A stretch of DNA of 43,556 nucleotides, from assembly GCA_903852495.1 (NCBI GenBank), contig CAINRC010000146.1, positions 1-43,556 on the forward strand, given 5' to 3'. Shown here piece by piece: positions 23,584 through 31,314 of the stretch (within the stretch, counting starts at the first letter, position 1; every line of letters begins with the position of its first letter). Under the pieces are notes generated by a model. That model did not search any database, was not told the DNA's origin, and saw only the letters and a program-made list of their open reading frames with translations. The stretch comes from an uncultured Geobacteraceae bacterium (lineage in GTDB: Bacteria; Desulfobacterota; Desulfuromonadia; Geobacterales; Pseudopelobacteraceae). Made by a program: the position numbers and the translations under genes.

Positions 23584-23690
23584 ATCCAGCCAAGGCGCTT
23601 GAATGCTCCGTAAACAAGGTAAATTCCAACGCCAGTAACGAACAACCCGAAAATGAGACGGAGATATGTGCGGTTAACAGGAGAGGCCAT
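23580..23690 (-). pseudogene. Chimeric remnant: XRE start joined to a membrane-protein tail
   Basis: A 36-codon frame. Its first 11 residues MASPVNRTYLR equal the start of the XRE regulators at 14864 and 27013, including the upstream operator; then it switches to LIFGLFVTGVGIYLVYGAFK and RLGWI, a C-terminal membrane helix like those ending TauE/SafE-type permeases. The junction lies near 23657. It is therefore the third, truncated XRE copy fused to the 3' end of another gene. Whether it is translated is unknown. Confidence 0.65.
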
Positions 23691-23732
23691 AAACCACTTT
23701 TGGATATTATCGTAGTCACTGAATAACTATAC

Positions 23733-23748
23733 GGATACGATAGTATCC
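23733..23748 (-). promoter_or_regulatory. XRE operator palindrome, copy C
   Basis: GGATACGATAGTATCC is a perfect 16-bp palindrome, with TATTATCGTA on its left side (23705-23714). The identical palindrome stands upstream of XRE copy B. Here the regulator gene behind it is only a chimeric remnant. Confidence 0.6.
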
Positions 23749-23808
23749 ATACAGAAGAAAGAGTCAATGTGATCCAAATTATTTGTCAGACTGCTCGGAT
23801 GATGCTGT

Positions 23809-23935
23809 TCAGGCGTTCTTCGGTTTCAGGATAGGCAATGGTTCCCATGTGATGAAAGGTGTTATCCGACGTTTGTAGCGACCCAGATCATCATAGTACA
23901 TGACATCAAATACATCGTCAGTTGTGCAAAATGCT
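23809..23935 (-). pseudogene. Orphan 3' fragment of an unknown gene
   Basis: A frame ending in TGA at 23809 reads FCTTDDVFDVMYYDDLGRYK then RRITPFITWEPLPILKPKNA. It looks like coding sequence but runs without a start into the end of the Fic gene in another frame. In copy B the Fic stop is followed directly by different sequence, so this piece was joined to Fic copy C by recombination. Family not recognised. Confidence 0.4.
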
Positions 23936-23941
23936 GATGGA

Positions 23942-25468
23942 TCAATCAACACGGCACGAGCGGACGAAAGCGGCAAATTGTCGTATATCCCCACCGTATG
24001 AAGCGGCATCCAGGGCTTCCATATATTCCCGGCGTCGTTCCACCGGAATGATGGTCCAACTGAAACCGCCCGAAGCCAGCATGGCATTCATCAGAAATCG
24101 GCCGATTCTGCCGTTGCCATCCATGTAGGGATGTATATAGACAAAAATGAAGTGCCCCAGTATCCCCCTGACAACCGAAGAGGACTCCGTTTCAAGCAGA
24201 TCACATAACTCTGGCATCATCTCGCGCACGGCCTCCTTCGAGGGGGGCACATGAGCGGCGTTGCGGATATAAACCTGTGCGTTGCGGTATCCCGCAAGAT
24301 CGACAGCCGACAGAATGCCGGCATCCACACTGGGCGAAAACAGACTGCGGTACCAGGCGGCATGATCTGAACTGAATGCCTTACCCGGGTTAGTGCCTGA
24401 GAATATTCTACGGATCGTGGCCATCACTTCATTGTGGGCCAGCCAGTAACCGCGGGCAGCCATGGCATTACGGGCTTCGGAATCTTCCCGGGTATTTTCC
24501 GGGTTCCAGTCACCACGGGAGACCCTCCTGATCAGTTCATCGGTTACCCGGTATCCTTCTATGGAAAGAGAGTGGTAGGCGTCCAGTTGGTACTGCTCCT
24601 CTATGCGGGACATGAAGAGATCGATATCATCTGGCATCCCTGGTTCCTGTGGAAACAGTTCAAGAACCGGCTGGCGCATCTCATGCCACATCAGACGTAT
24701 CCGCAGGGCATGGCGGGAGTCGCTGCGCGTCAGCAAACTCATTGGCAGAAGTTCCGCGAAAGGATTGGATTCCGTAACCATGTAGCCGGCAGAACGCATG
24801 GTTGCCAGAATCTGATCGGCATGTTCTGTTCGTCCCACAGCCCGTAGCGCTCCGGCAAGCCGACCGGCGATGGTGCTATGCCCCCTCTCCAGAAGTTCCC
24901 GTAAAAGAGTGGATACATCCCTGACCCCGGACAGCACGATCTGCGCATCACGGGAATGGTTCCGGTAAAAGGAGGGTGGAGCCTTGATCAGGGCAGTTTC
25001 AGGCATGAGAACGCGAAGAGAACCGATCATCGTCACTTTGTCGGCAGGCATGGATTCCGCAACTTTGTAGTCAAAAAGACTGCAACCGTTCGGCAGAGAG
25101 AGAGTTCCGTTCTTTGCCAGGGGGGAGTGGACCGTAACCTGTTTCGGCAACAGCGTGCTACCGGCATGGATGGACACGGACAGGTCGGGTGAAACATGCC
25201 AGTCATCACCGAACCGTTCCGAGCAGTACCCGGCAATAAACTCACGCATGGCGGCAAACCAGGGTGTGCTTTCGCCCTCCTGCTCATCCGGTCGGGAAGG
25301 CATATACCAACCCTTGAGGATCTGTCTCAGGAAGCCGTTTTTCACAAGTGAGGACAACTGGATTCGCTTGAGATCAGTAGACTTGATGACACTCTTCCCG
25401 TTGTCCTGCAGTTTTTTCAGGACAGTCAGGGCATCTGCCAGATGTTGTTGGGCCGGACTGGTCTTCAT
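23942..25468 (-). CDS. AbiEi-like/Fic fusion protein, copy C
   Basis: A 508-residue protein. The N-terminal about 60 residues look like the AbiEi-type winged helix (LKRIQLSSLVKNGFLRQILKGWY), and a mostly helical middle follows. The C-terminal Fic domain has the full catalytic motif HPYMDGNGRIGR at 446-457, so AMPylation or another NMP transfer is likely. The S300-x-x-x-E304-G305 segment in SLSIEGYRV matches the inhibitory alpha-inh motif that blocks ATP placement. A toxin with its own regulatory and inhibitory parts is inferred. About 37 of 508 residues differ from copy B. The XRE partner beside it is reduced to a remnant. Confidence 0.85.
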   Translation of the reverse strand: MKTSPAQQHLADALTVLKKLQDNGKSVIKSTDLKRIQLSSLVKNGFLRQILKGWYMPSRPDEQEGESTPWFAAMREFIAGYCSERFGDDWHVSPDLSVSIHAGSTLLPKQVTVHSPLAKNGTLSLPNGCSLFDYKVAESMPADKVTMIGSLRVLMPETALIKAPPSFYRNHSRDAQIVLSGVRDVSTLLRELLERGHSTIAGRLAGALRAVGRTEHADQILATMRSAGYMVTESNPFAELLPMSLLTRSDSRHALRIRLMWHEMRQPVLELFPQEPGMPDDIDLFMSRIEEQYQLDAYHSLSIEGYRVTDELIRRVSRGDWNPENTREDSEARNAMAARGYWLAHNEVMATIRRIFSGTNPGKAFSSDHAAWYRSLFSPSVDAGILSAVDLAGYRNAQVYIRNAAHVPPSKEAVREMMPELCDLLETESSSVVRGILGHFIFVYIHPYMDGNGRIGRFLMNAMLASGGFSWTIIPVERRREYMEALDAASYGGDIRQFAAFVRSCRVD

Positions 25469-25481
25469 GGTTACCTTGCTG

Positions 25482-25519
25482 TTACACGATTATTGTTATC
25501 GAGCATTACAAGATTATTG
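25482..25519 (-). promoter_or_regulatory. Direct-repeat operator upstream of Fic copy C
   Basis: TTACACGATTATTG (25482-25495) and TTACAAGATTATTG (25506-25519) are 14-bp direct repeats differing at one base, 24 bp apart start to start. They sit 14-51 nt upstream of the Fic ATG. The same arrangement is found at copy B. Autoregulation through the N-terminal winged helix is inferred. Confidence 0.6.
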
Positions 25520-25649
25520 TTGCAGTGGCAAGGGAATTGTTTGAGTTGGTGGGCTTAAGAAAGGGTATTTTGCGGTTCAGGCAACTCAAACCACCAGATA
25601 AGTACGAGAGGCAGGATGCCGGATTATACCAGAAAAGCATTTCGATGAG

Positions 25650-26125
25650 TCACGACGTCTTCCGATCCAGACTTCGATACTGAATCGCCTCGGCAATATG
25701 CTGCTCATGGATATTTGCACTGCCGTCAAGATCGGCAATGGTGCGGGCTACTTTGAGGATGCGGGTGTAGGTGCGAGCGGAGAAGCCGAGACGATCAGTG
25801 ACCAGCTCCAGCATACGGTTGCCGGAGGCGTCAAGTTCGCAGTACTTCTTGATGAAGCGTGGTGTCATCTGGGCGTTGCAGTGGATTTTGGTGCCCTTGT
25901 AGCGTTCCAGCTGCAGCTCACGGGACCGCTCCACCCGTTTGGCGATGGCGGCAGAACTCTCTGAGTCACTCCGGTCCACAAGGTCACGATATTTGACTGC
26001 CGGAACCTCTATATGAATGTCAATCCTATCGAGCAAAGGCCCGGAAATACGCGATCTATAACGGTGAATTGCTATTGGAGTACAGGAACATTGATGATTA
26101 ATATCTCCTAAGAATCCACAAGAAC
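25650..26125 (-). pseudogene. comM (YifB-family Mg-chelatase-like ATPase), 3' fragment
   Basis: About 158 residues of the C-terminal end of a ComM/YifB protein: the PCSCGFLGD zinc-like segment, the YRSRISGPLLDRIDIHIEVPAV motif (in parts), LGFSARTYTRILKVARTIADLDG and the closing IAEAIQYRSLDRK. A whole ComM has about 500 residues. The N-terminal two thirds, with Walker A and B, are missing: the sequence changes at about 26125 into the start of the regulator module B. No other comM part is in the window. ComM promotes branch migration in natural transformation; this copy cannot work. Confidence 0.85.
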
Positions 26126-26131
26126 AGGGGT

Positions 26132-26617
26132 GTGTTAACCTTTCTCTACTATACCCACTTAAAACGGCACTCGTTCTCAATTCAAATTCCCCTCGAAAAG
26201 CAGCAACTTCCCGGTTATCCCGAATTCCCCATCACAGTTGGTGAACACATCCGCAAGAAACGAATGGATCTTGGGCTCCTCCAGAGAGAAGTCGCGGAGA
26301 TCATCGGCGTCACCGAATCCTCTATCTGGAACTGGGAACATGGCACCGAACCAGAACTGCAATATAATCCAAGAATTATCAAATTTCTAGGTTATATTCC
26401 GTTCGACTGCCCGGATGACACTGTTGGTAGGCTTGCGTGGTACAAAAGAGCGATGGGGATGAATCTGGATCAGCTGGGAGAAATAATGGGCCGCGATCCC
26501 GAACAACTATCCGACTGGTTGAGTGGCCGGCATCACCCGTTTAGGAAAAACCGAGATAAGATAGAACTGTTCCTGGAAAATCAGAAAACTTTCCTCATGC
26601 CGGAGAAAGAAATGTGA
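26132..26617 (+). CDS. Helix-turn-helix (XRE-type) regulator, copy B
   Basis: Up to 161 residues, the twin of the protein at 13982-14464: same N-terminal start region, TVGEHIRKKRMDLGLLQREV, WNWEHGTEPE and the second helix-turn-helix-like segment MGMNLDQLGEIMGRDPEQ. Start uncertain (GTG at 26132, no clear ribosome-binding site). Convergent with XRE copy B. Its likely promoter would lie within comM remnant sequence, so expression is unclear. Confidence 0.72.
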   Translation: MLTFLYYTHLKRHSFSIQIPLEKQQLPGYPEFPITVGEHIRKKRMDLGLLQREVAEIIGVTESSIWNWEHGTEPELQYNPRIIKFLGYIPFDCPDDTVGRLAWYKRAMGMNLDQLGEIMGRDPEQLSDWLSGRHHPFRKNRDKIELFLENQKTFLMPEKEM

Positions 26618-26674
26618 TTATTTTCTCCGGAAGAGGGAAGCATTCATTGTCATCACTCCCAGTACAACCAGCGA

Positions 26675-27013
26675 TCAGAAATCATCATTGACCTTTATCG
26701 GCCTACGAACCCGCTTGGGCAGCAAGGCCAACTTGTCGTCAATGTGCCTCCCGAAAGTATATCGGATTGAATTCTCTTCGTCGCTGAAAAGCTTTACTCC
26801 GACTATATTGGCAACCTCGAACACCAGACCGATCTCACACTTCGGGTCGCCGCGCTCGATCTTCTGCAAGGTCCTTCTGGAAATCCCCGCCCGTCCGGAC
26901 AGCTCTTCCGCGGTCATCTTGCGTTCTTTTCTGCCAAGCCGAATGAGCTTTCCCAACAGTTCAGCGGCATCACGGGTCTGACGGAGATATGTGCGGTTCA
27001 CAGGAGAGGCCAT
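26675..27013 (-). CDS. XRE-family antitoxin-like regulator, copy B
   Basis: A 112-residue Cro/C1-type regulator with the helix-turn-helix at about residues 20-60 (GRKERKMTAEELSGRAGISR) and a C-terminal HIDDKLALLPKRVR tail. It lies downstream of Fic copy B on the same strand, separated by 104 nt that hold its own operator palindrome. The pairing suggests it modulates or counters Fic, but the Fic protein has its own inhibitory motif. Confidence 0.8.
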   Translation of the reverse strand: MASPVNRTYLRQTRDAAELLGKLIRLGRKERKMTAEELSGRAGISRRTLQKIERGDPKCEIGLVFEVANIVGVKLFSDEENSIRYTFGRHIDDKLALLPKRVRRPIKVNDDF

Positions 27014-27056
27014 ATACCATTTTTAGGGTATTATCGTAGCCACTGAATAGCTGTAT

Positions 27057-27072
27057 GGATACGATAGTATCC
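27057..27072 (-). promoter_or_regulatory. XRE operator palindrome, copy B
   Basis: The perfect 16-bp palindrome GGATACGATAGTATCC, with TATTATCGTA (27029-27038) between it and the gene. Both lie between the Fic stop and the XRE start, where an XRE promoter must be. Confidence 0.62.
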
Positions 27073-27117
27073 TTTTAGATGAAGATCTAATGAAATTCAC
27101 GAGGGGGCACGATAGCG

Positions 27118-28644
27118 TTAATCAACGCGGCACGAACGGACGAAAGCGGCAAATGGTCGTATATCGCCACCGAAAGAGGCGGCATCCAGGGCTGCCATAT
27201 AATCCCGGCGCCGTTCCACCGGAATGATGGTCCAGCTGAAACCGCCCGAAGCCAGCATGGCATTCATCAGGAAGCGGCCGATCCTACCGTTGCCATCCAT
27301 GTAGGGGTGAATATAGACAAAGATGAAGTGACCCAGCACCCCCCTGACAGCCGAAGATGGCTCCACTTCGAGCAGATCACATAACTCCGGCACCATCTCA
27401 CGCACGGCCTCCCTTGAGGGGGGCACATGGGCGGCGTTGCGGATATAAACCTGCGCATTTCGATATCCCGCCAGGTCGACAGCTGATAGGATGCCGGCAT
27501 CCACACTGGGCGAAAACAGACTGCGATACCAGGCGGCATGGTCTGAACGGAATGCCGTGCCTGGGTTCGTACCTGAAAATATCCTGCGGATTGTGGCCAT
27601 CACTTCATTGTGGGCCAGCCAGTAACCGCGGGCAGCCATGGCATTGCGTGACTCGGAATCCTCCCGGCTCTTTTCCGGGTTCCAGTCACCACGGGATACA
27701 CGCCTGATCAATTCATCGGTTACCCGGTATCCTTCTATGGAGAGAGAGTGGTAGGCATCCAGTTGGTACTGCTCTTCGATGAGGGACATGAAGAGATCTA
27801 TATCAGCAGGAATACCCGGTTCCTGCGGAAACAGTTCAAGAACCGTCTGGCGCATCTCATGCCACATCAAACGTATCCGCAGGGCATGGCGGGAGTCATT
27901 GCGCGTCAGCAAACTCATTGGCAGAAGTTCCGCGAACGGATTGGATTCCGTGACCATGTAGCCGGCAGAACGCATGGTTGACAGTATCTGAACGGCATGT
28001 TCTGTTCGCCCCACAGCCCGCAGCGCTCCTGCAAGTCTGCCGGCGATGGTGCTGTGCCCCCCTTCCAAAAGTTCCCGCAGAAGAGTGGATATATCCCTGA
28101 CCCCGGACAGTACAATCTGCGCATCACGGGAATGGTTCCGGTAAAAGGATGGTGGAGCCTTGATCAGGGCAGTTTCAGGCATAAGAACGCGGAGATTCCC
28201 GATTACCGTCACTTTGTCGGCAGCCATGGATTCCGCAACTTTATAGTCAAAGAGGCTGCAATCGTTTGGCAGGGAGAGAGTTCCGTTCTTTGCCAGGGGG
28301 GAGTGAATCGTGACCTGTTTCGGCAACAGCGTGCTACCGGTATGGAGGGACAGTGACAGGTCGGGTGAAACATGCCAGTTATCACCGAACCGCTCCGAGC
28401 AGTAACCGGCGATAAACTCACGCATGGCGGCAAACCAGGGGGTGCTGTCGCCTTCCTGCTCATCGGGGCGGGACGGCATATACCACCCCTTGAGGATCTG
28501 TTTCAGGAAGCCATTTTTCACAAGCGAGGATAACTGGATTCGCTTGAGTTCAGTTGATTTGATGACACTCTTCCCGTTGTCCTGCAGTCTTTTCAGGACA
28601 GTCAGGGCATCTGCCAGATGTTGTTGGGCCGGACTGGTCTTCAT
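27118..28644 (-). CDS. AbiEi-like/Fic fusion protein, copy B
   Basis: A 508-residue twin of copy C with the same length and no gaps. The Fic motif HPYMDGNGRIGR and the inhibitory SLSIEG segment are unchanged, as are the AbiEi-like N-terminal residues around LVKNGFLKQILKGWY, so both copies seem under selection. Differences are spread over the whole length. This copy keeps the full downstream XRE gene. The start ATG at 28644 is supported by the matching direct-repeat operator just upstream. Confidence 0.85.
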   Translation of the reverse strand: MKTSPAQQHLADALTVLKRLQDNGKSVIKSTELKRIQLSSLVKNGFLKQILKGWYMPSRPDEQEGDSTPWFAAMREFIAGYCSERFGDNWHVSPDLSLSLHTGSTLLPKQVTIHSPLAKNGTLSLPNDCSLFDYKVAESMAADKVTVIGNLRVLMPETALIKAPPSFYRNHSRDAQIVLSGVRDISTLLRELLEGGHSTIAGRLAGALRAVGRTEHAVQILSTMRSAGYMVTESNPFAELLPMSLLTRNDSRHALRIRLMWHEMRQTVLELFPQEPGIPADIDLFMSLIEEQYQLDAYHSLSIEGYRVTDELIRRVSRGDWNPEKSREDSESRNAMAARGYWLAHNEVMATIRRIFSGTNPGTAFRSDHAAWYRSLFSPSVDAGILSAVDLAGYRNAQVYIRNAAHVPPSREAVREMVPELCDLLEVEPSSAVRGVLGHFIFVYIHPYMDGNGRIGRFLMNAMLASGGFSWTIIPVERRRDYMAALDAASFGGDIRPFAAFVRSCRVD

Positions 28645-28657
28645 GGTTGCCTTGCTG

Positions 28658-28695
28658 TTACACGATTATTATGATCGAGTATTACAAGATTATTG
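28658..28695 (-). promoter_or_regulatory. Direct-repeat operator upstream of Fic copy B
   Basis: TTACACGATTATTA (28658-28671) and TTACAAGATTATTG (28682-28695), again 24 bp apart, at the same distance from the Fic start as in copy C. Similarity between the two loci continues to about 28770 / 25590 and then ends. Confidence 0.58.
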
Positions 28696-28879
28696 TTAAG
28701 GCAGCAAGGTAATTGTGGGTGAGATGGATTTCAGAAAGGTTTTTTTGCGGTTCAAGCAATTCAAACCACAGTTCAGAAAAGCGAACGCGGTATTTTTGAA
28801 GAGAGCAGCGGACAAAACGACATTACGACCATTCCCAATCCCAACAGATTACTCTTGAAGATATTCAACTCAGCAAAAA

Positions 28880-29350
28880 TCACTGATCTTTTGTCAATTC
28901 GACAAGTCCTATGTGTTTTTCAAGCTTGCTTCGTGTTTCGAGAAGTTCAGCAATCAACAGTTCTTCGTTGAGTACCATACGACGTATTTTGGAAAGGGTC
29001 GTGGATGTTGTCAGAAATGACAAAAAGCGCATGAACATCTCCCAGTAGATGAAATAGGCTCTTGAATAGGGATGATGCGTTAAACGATCCGAGAGATACC
29101 AGCAAATTGCAGAAGCAATGGCGACCCAAATTCCGTCTTTTTGGCCACAATACCAAGCAGCGATTGCCACTGGGATAAAGTAAAAAATGAAGAAGCCAAA
29201 CTCGTACCCGGTTATGTAATCGAGCCACCCGATGAATATCAATACTGCGAGGCTTGCTCCCCTTACAATCCCAAGAAAATTTTCAAAGGCAGTAGGATGG
29301 GTGAATCGCCATTGAGTGGGTAAGTTTGCACTATTGATCGGAAATGTCAC
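28880..29350 (-). CDS. MASE-like membrane sensor protein without output domain
   Basis: A 156-residue protein with about four membrane segments (VLIFIGWLDYITGYEFGFFI, FYFIPVAIAAWYCG, IWVAIASAICWYLSD) and a short helical tail (LLETRSKLEKHI) that ends where a kinase or cyclase domain would begin. The DYITGY and FYFIPVAIAAWYCGQKDG motifs recur in the sensor kinase at 42806 (DYITGD, FYIFPIAFASWFIGKKAA), so both use the same sensor module. GTG start at 29350 with GGGGAGAG upstream. Natural stand-alone form or truncated sensor. Confidence 0.65.
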   Translation of the reverse strand: MTFPINSANLPTQWRFTHPTAFENFLGIVRGASLAVLIFIGWLDYITGYEFGFFIFYFIPVAIAAWYCGQKDGIWVAIASAICWYLSDRLTHHPYSRAYFIYWEMFMRFLSFLTTSTTLSKIRRMVLNEELLIAELLETRSKLEKHIGLVELTKDQ

Positions 29351-29371
29351 TTTTATCTCTCCCCTTTATCT

Positions 29372-29776
29372 TCACTCTTTTTGAGCACAAAGAGCTAAGT
29401 AGGAAAGCACTCCAATATTGACGGTGAGTATGGTAACTTTCGGCCAGGTCAGACTGCGGGAAACTTCATATAGTTCGACTGGAATATACCTCCCGCCTGT
29501 CAGGACCCCGAACCATTCGGCCCATTTTTTCCCGACCATAATCCCGTTGCTTCCACCAACTTCACTATGCAGTAAACCAATGCCGCTGATGCGAGTGCCC
29601 AGAGTTGACTATCGGTGATGCGTTCCGCCAGATCAAGAAAAATACGCGGTTAATGTCTGGCCGGGTTGAGATGCAGGTGCTCAAAAAGTCGAACAATTGC
29701 GTGGTGTAAATCTTTATGGATGAATGACAGCAGCCCTTGATAACTTCGTTGGCGTTTTTTACCGGGCCGTGTTCAT
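29372..29776 (-). pseudogene. DUF2127 pseudogene
   Basis: On the minus strand one frame reads GLLSFIHKDLHHAIVRLFEH, then LHLNPARH, a TAA stop where the intact paralogue at 13397 has tyrosine (HYPRIF), then PRIFLDLAERITDSQLWALA, KKWAEWFGVLTGGRYIPVEL and LTWPKVTILTVNIGV to a normal stop. The first membrane helix is missing: a start MNTAR near 29776 runs in a different frame. A premature stop plus a 5' deletion makes it non-functional. The rest of 29351-29861 shows no other gene. Confidence 0.78.
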
Positions 29777-29861
29777 GCCGGTAGGGTGGTGGGAAAGGTT
29801 TATGAGGCATCTAATTTTCCTTGATATAGAAAGTTTATTGGTGATGCCATTGGCGCAAAAG

Positions 29862-31283
29862 TTACTGTGGTCCTTTTGACTTCCATCCGCCACCCAGCGC
29901 CTTGACCAGCAACACACTGGCGGCAAGCCTGCGACCAATAAGCTCCAGTGCGGTCGTTTCATTTGAAAGAGCAACGGCTTGAAACACAAGTACATTGAGA
30001 TAGGCAACGGTTCCTGCCTGGTACTGGTTGTTAGCAATTGCCACTACCTGGCGAGCAGCCTGCACAGCCTGATCCTGAACCTTTGTCTCTTCATCCAGGA
30101 TTCGCAGCGCTGCAAGATTGTCCTCAACACCCTGAAAAGCTGTCAGCACGGTCTCCCGGTAGGTTGCCACTGCTGCATCATATGCTGCCTTGGCCTGGTC
30201 TGATTGGGCATTACGTAAACCTCCGTCGAACAGTGACATGGATGCTGACGGACCGACAGACCAGAAACGACTTGGCCAGGCAAACCAGGTGGCAATGCTG
30301 GAAGACGACAGGCCGCCCGTTGCTGAAAGCTGAACCGTAGGATAATAAGCGGCCTTGGCAACGCCGATCTGGGCATTGGCAGCGGCCATCTTCCGTTCGG
30401 CCGACGCTATGTCAGAGCGTCGTTCGAGAAGTTCGGAAGGAAGTCCGACAGGGATTGCAGGTAATGTAGTTGTTACGGTCGTCACCGGGAGTGAAAATGC
30501 TGCCGGTGGTTTACCAATTAGCAAGGCAATGGCGTGTTCCAGTTGGGCACGCTGTACGCCAAGATCTATCGCCTGGGCCTCAGTGCTTCGGAGCTGTGTT
30601 TCTGCCTGAAGTACATCTGACTTGGCAACGATACCGGCTGCATAGCGGTTGTTCGTCATGTCAAGGGAGTTGCGATACACGGCAGTCGTAGCATCCAGAA
30701 GCTGTTTCTGGGCGTCCACTACCCGCAGTTGGAAATAGTTCCCGGCCAAGGCTGCCTGGGCGCTCAAAGTCGCAGCCGCCAGATCCGCTTCGCTGGCCTG
30801 GGCGCTGGCCTGACTGGCTTCCACTCCACGGCGAATCCTTCCCCACAGGTCTAGTTCCCAACTCAGATCCAATGGCAGTTGAAAATTCGAGGACGTAGTT
30901 GACACGCTTTTACCAGCTATTGCATTGGCAGACGTTTGTGCCCGTGTTGCCGATGCACCTACCGAGAGCGAAGGGTAATTGCCCGCCTTGGCCGCCTGAA
31001 CCAGCGCCCGTGCCTGACGATACTGTGCTTCCGTTACAGCAACATTGAGATTGGATATTGCCACCTGCTCTTCCAGTGAGTTCAGGATCGGATCATGGTA
31101 TATTTCCCACCATTTTTCGGAAATTGTACCATCCTGCGGCTGTGCAACCTTCCACCCTTGCAGCTCCTTGAATGTCGTCGGCATGGTCTCGAACGGGGTC
31201 GGCCTGACATAATCGGGGCCAACTGTACAGGCGGTTAACAGTAGTAAACAGGAACCCACAAATATTCGAATAAACAAGTCCAT
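29862..31283 (-). CDS. Outer-membrane efflux lipoprotein (NodT/OprM family)
   Basis: About 473 residues. A lipoprotein signal (LLLLTACTVGPDYVRP) puts a lipidated cysteine in the mature start, then two OEP repeats follow (PF02321; for example WELDLWGRIRRGVEASQASA and VGLPSELLERRSDIASAERK). It is the TolC-like channel of the RND system encoded upstream on the same strand. Start taken at 31283; a TTG at 31292 directly behind GGAGG is also possible. It ends the operon. Confidence 0.9.
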   Translation of the reverse strand: MDLFIRIFVGSCLLLLTACTVGPDYVRPTPFETMPTTFKELQGWKVAQPQDGTISEKWWEIYHDPILNSLEEQVAISNLNVAVTEAQYRQARALVQAAKAGNYPSLSVGASATRAQTSANAIAGKSVSTTSSNFQLPLDLSWELDLWGRIRRGVEASQASAQASEADLAAATLSAQAALAGNYFQLRVVDAQKQLLDATTAVYRNSLDMTNNRYAAGIVAKSDVLQAETQLRSTEAQAIDLGVQRAQLEHAIALLIGKPPAAFSLPVTTVTTTLPAIPVGLPSELLERRSDIASAERKMAAANAQIGVAKAAYYPTVQLSATGGLSSSSIATWFAWPSRFWSVGPSASMSLFDGGLRNAQSDQAKAAYDAAVATYRETVLTAFQGVEDNLAALRILDEETKVQDQAVQAARQVVAIANNQYQAGTVAYLNVLVFQAVALSNETTALELIGRRLAASVLLVKALGGGWKSKGPQ

Positions 31284-31314
31284 AGTTTTCAAGAGTCCTC
31301 CCGTTTCATCCTCA

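Larger units (their letters stand above)
26125..27040. repeat. Regulator-pair module, copy B
   Basis: Homologous to copy A at 13975-14925, starting at the same CAGGGGTGTGTTAACC. Here the left junction cuts the comM gene. The module continues on the right into Fic copy B, which copy A lacks. Confidence 0.7.
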
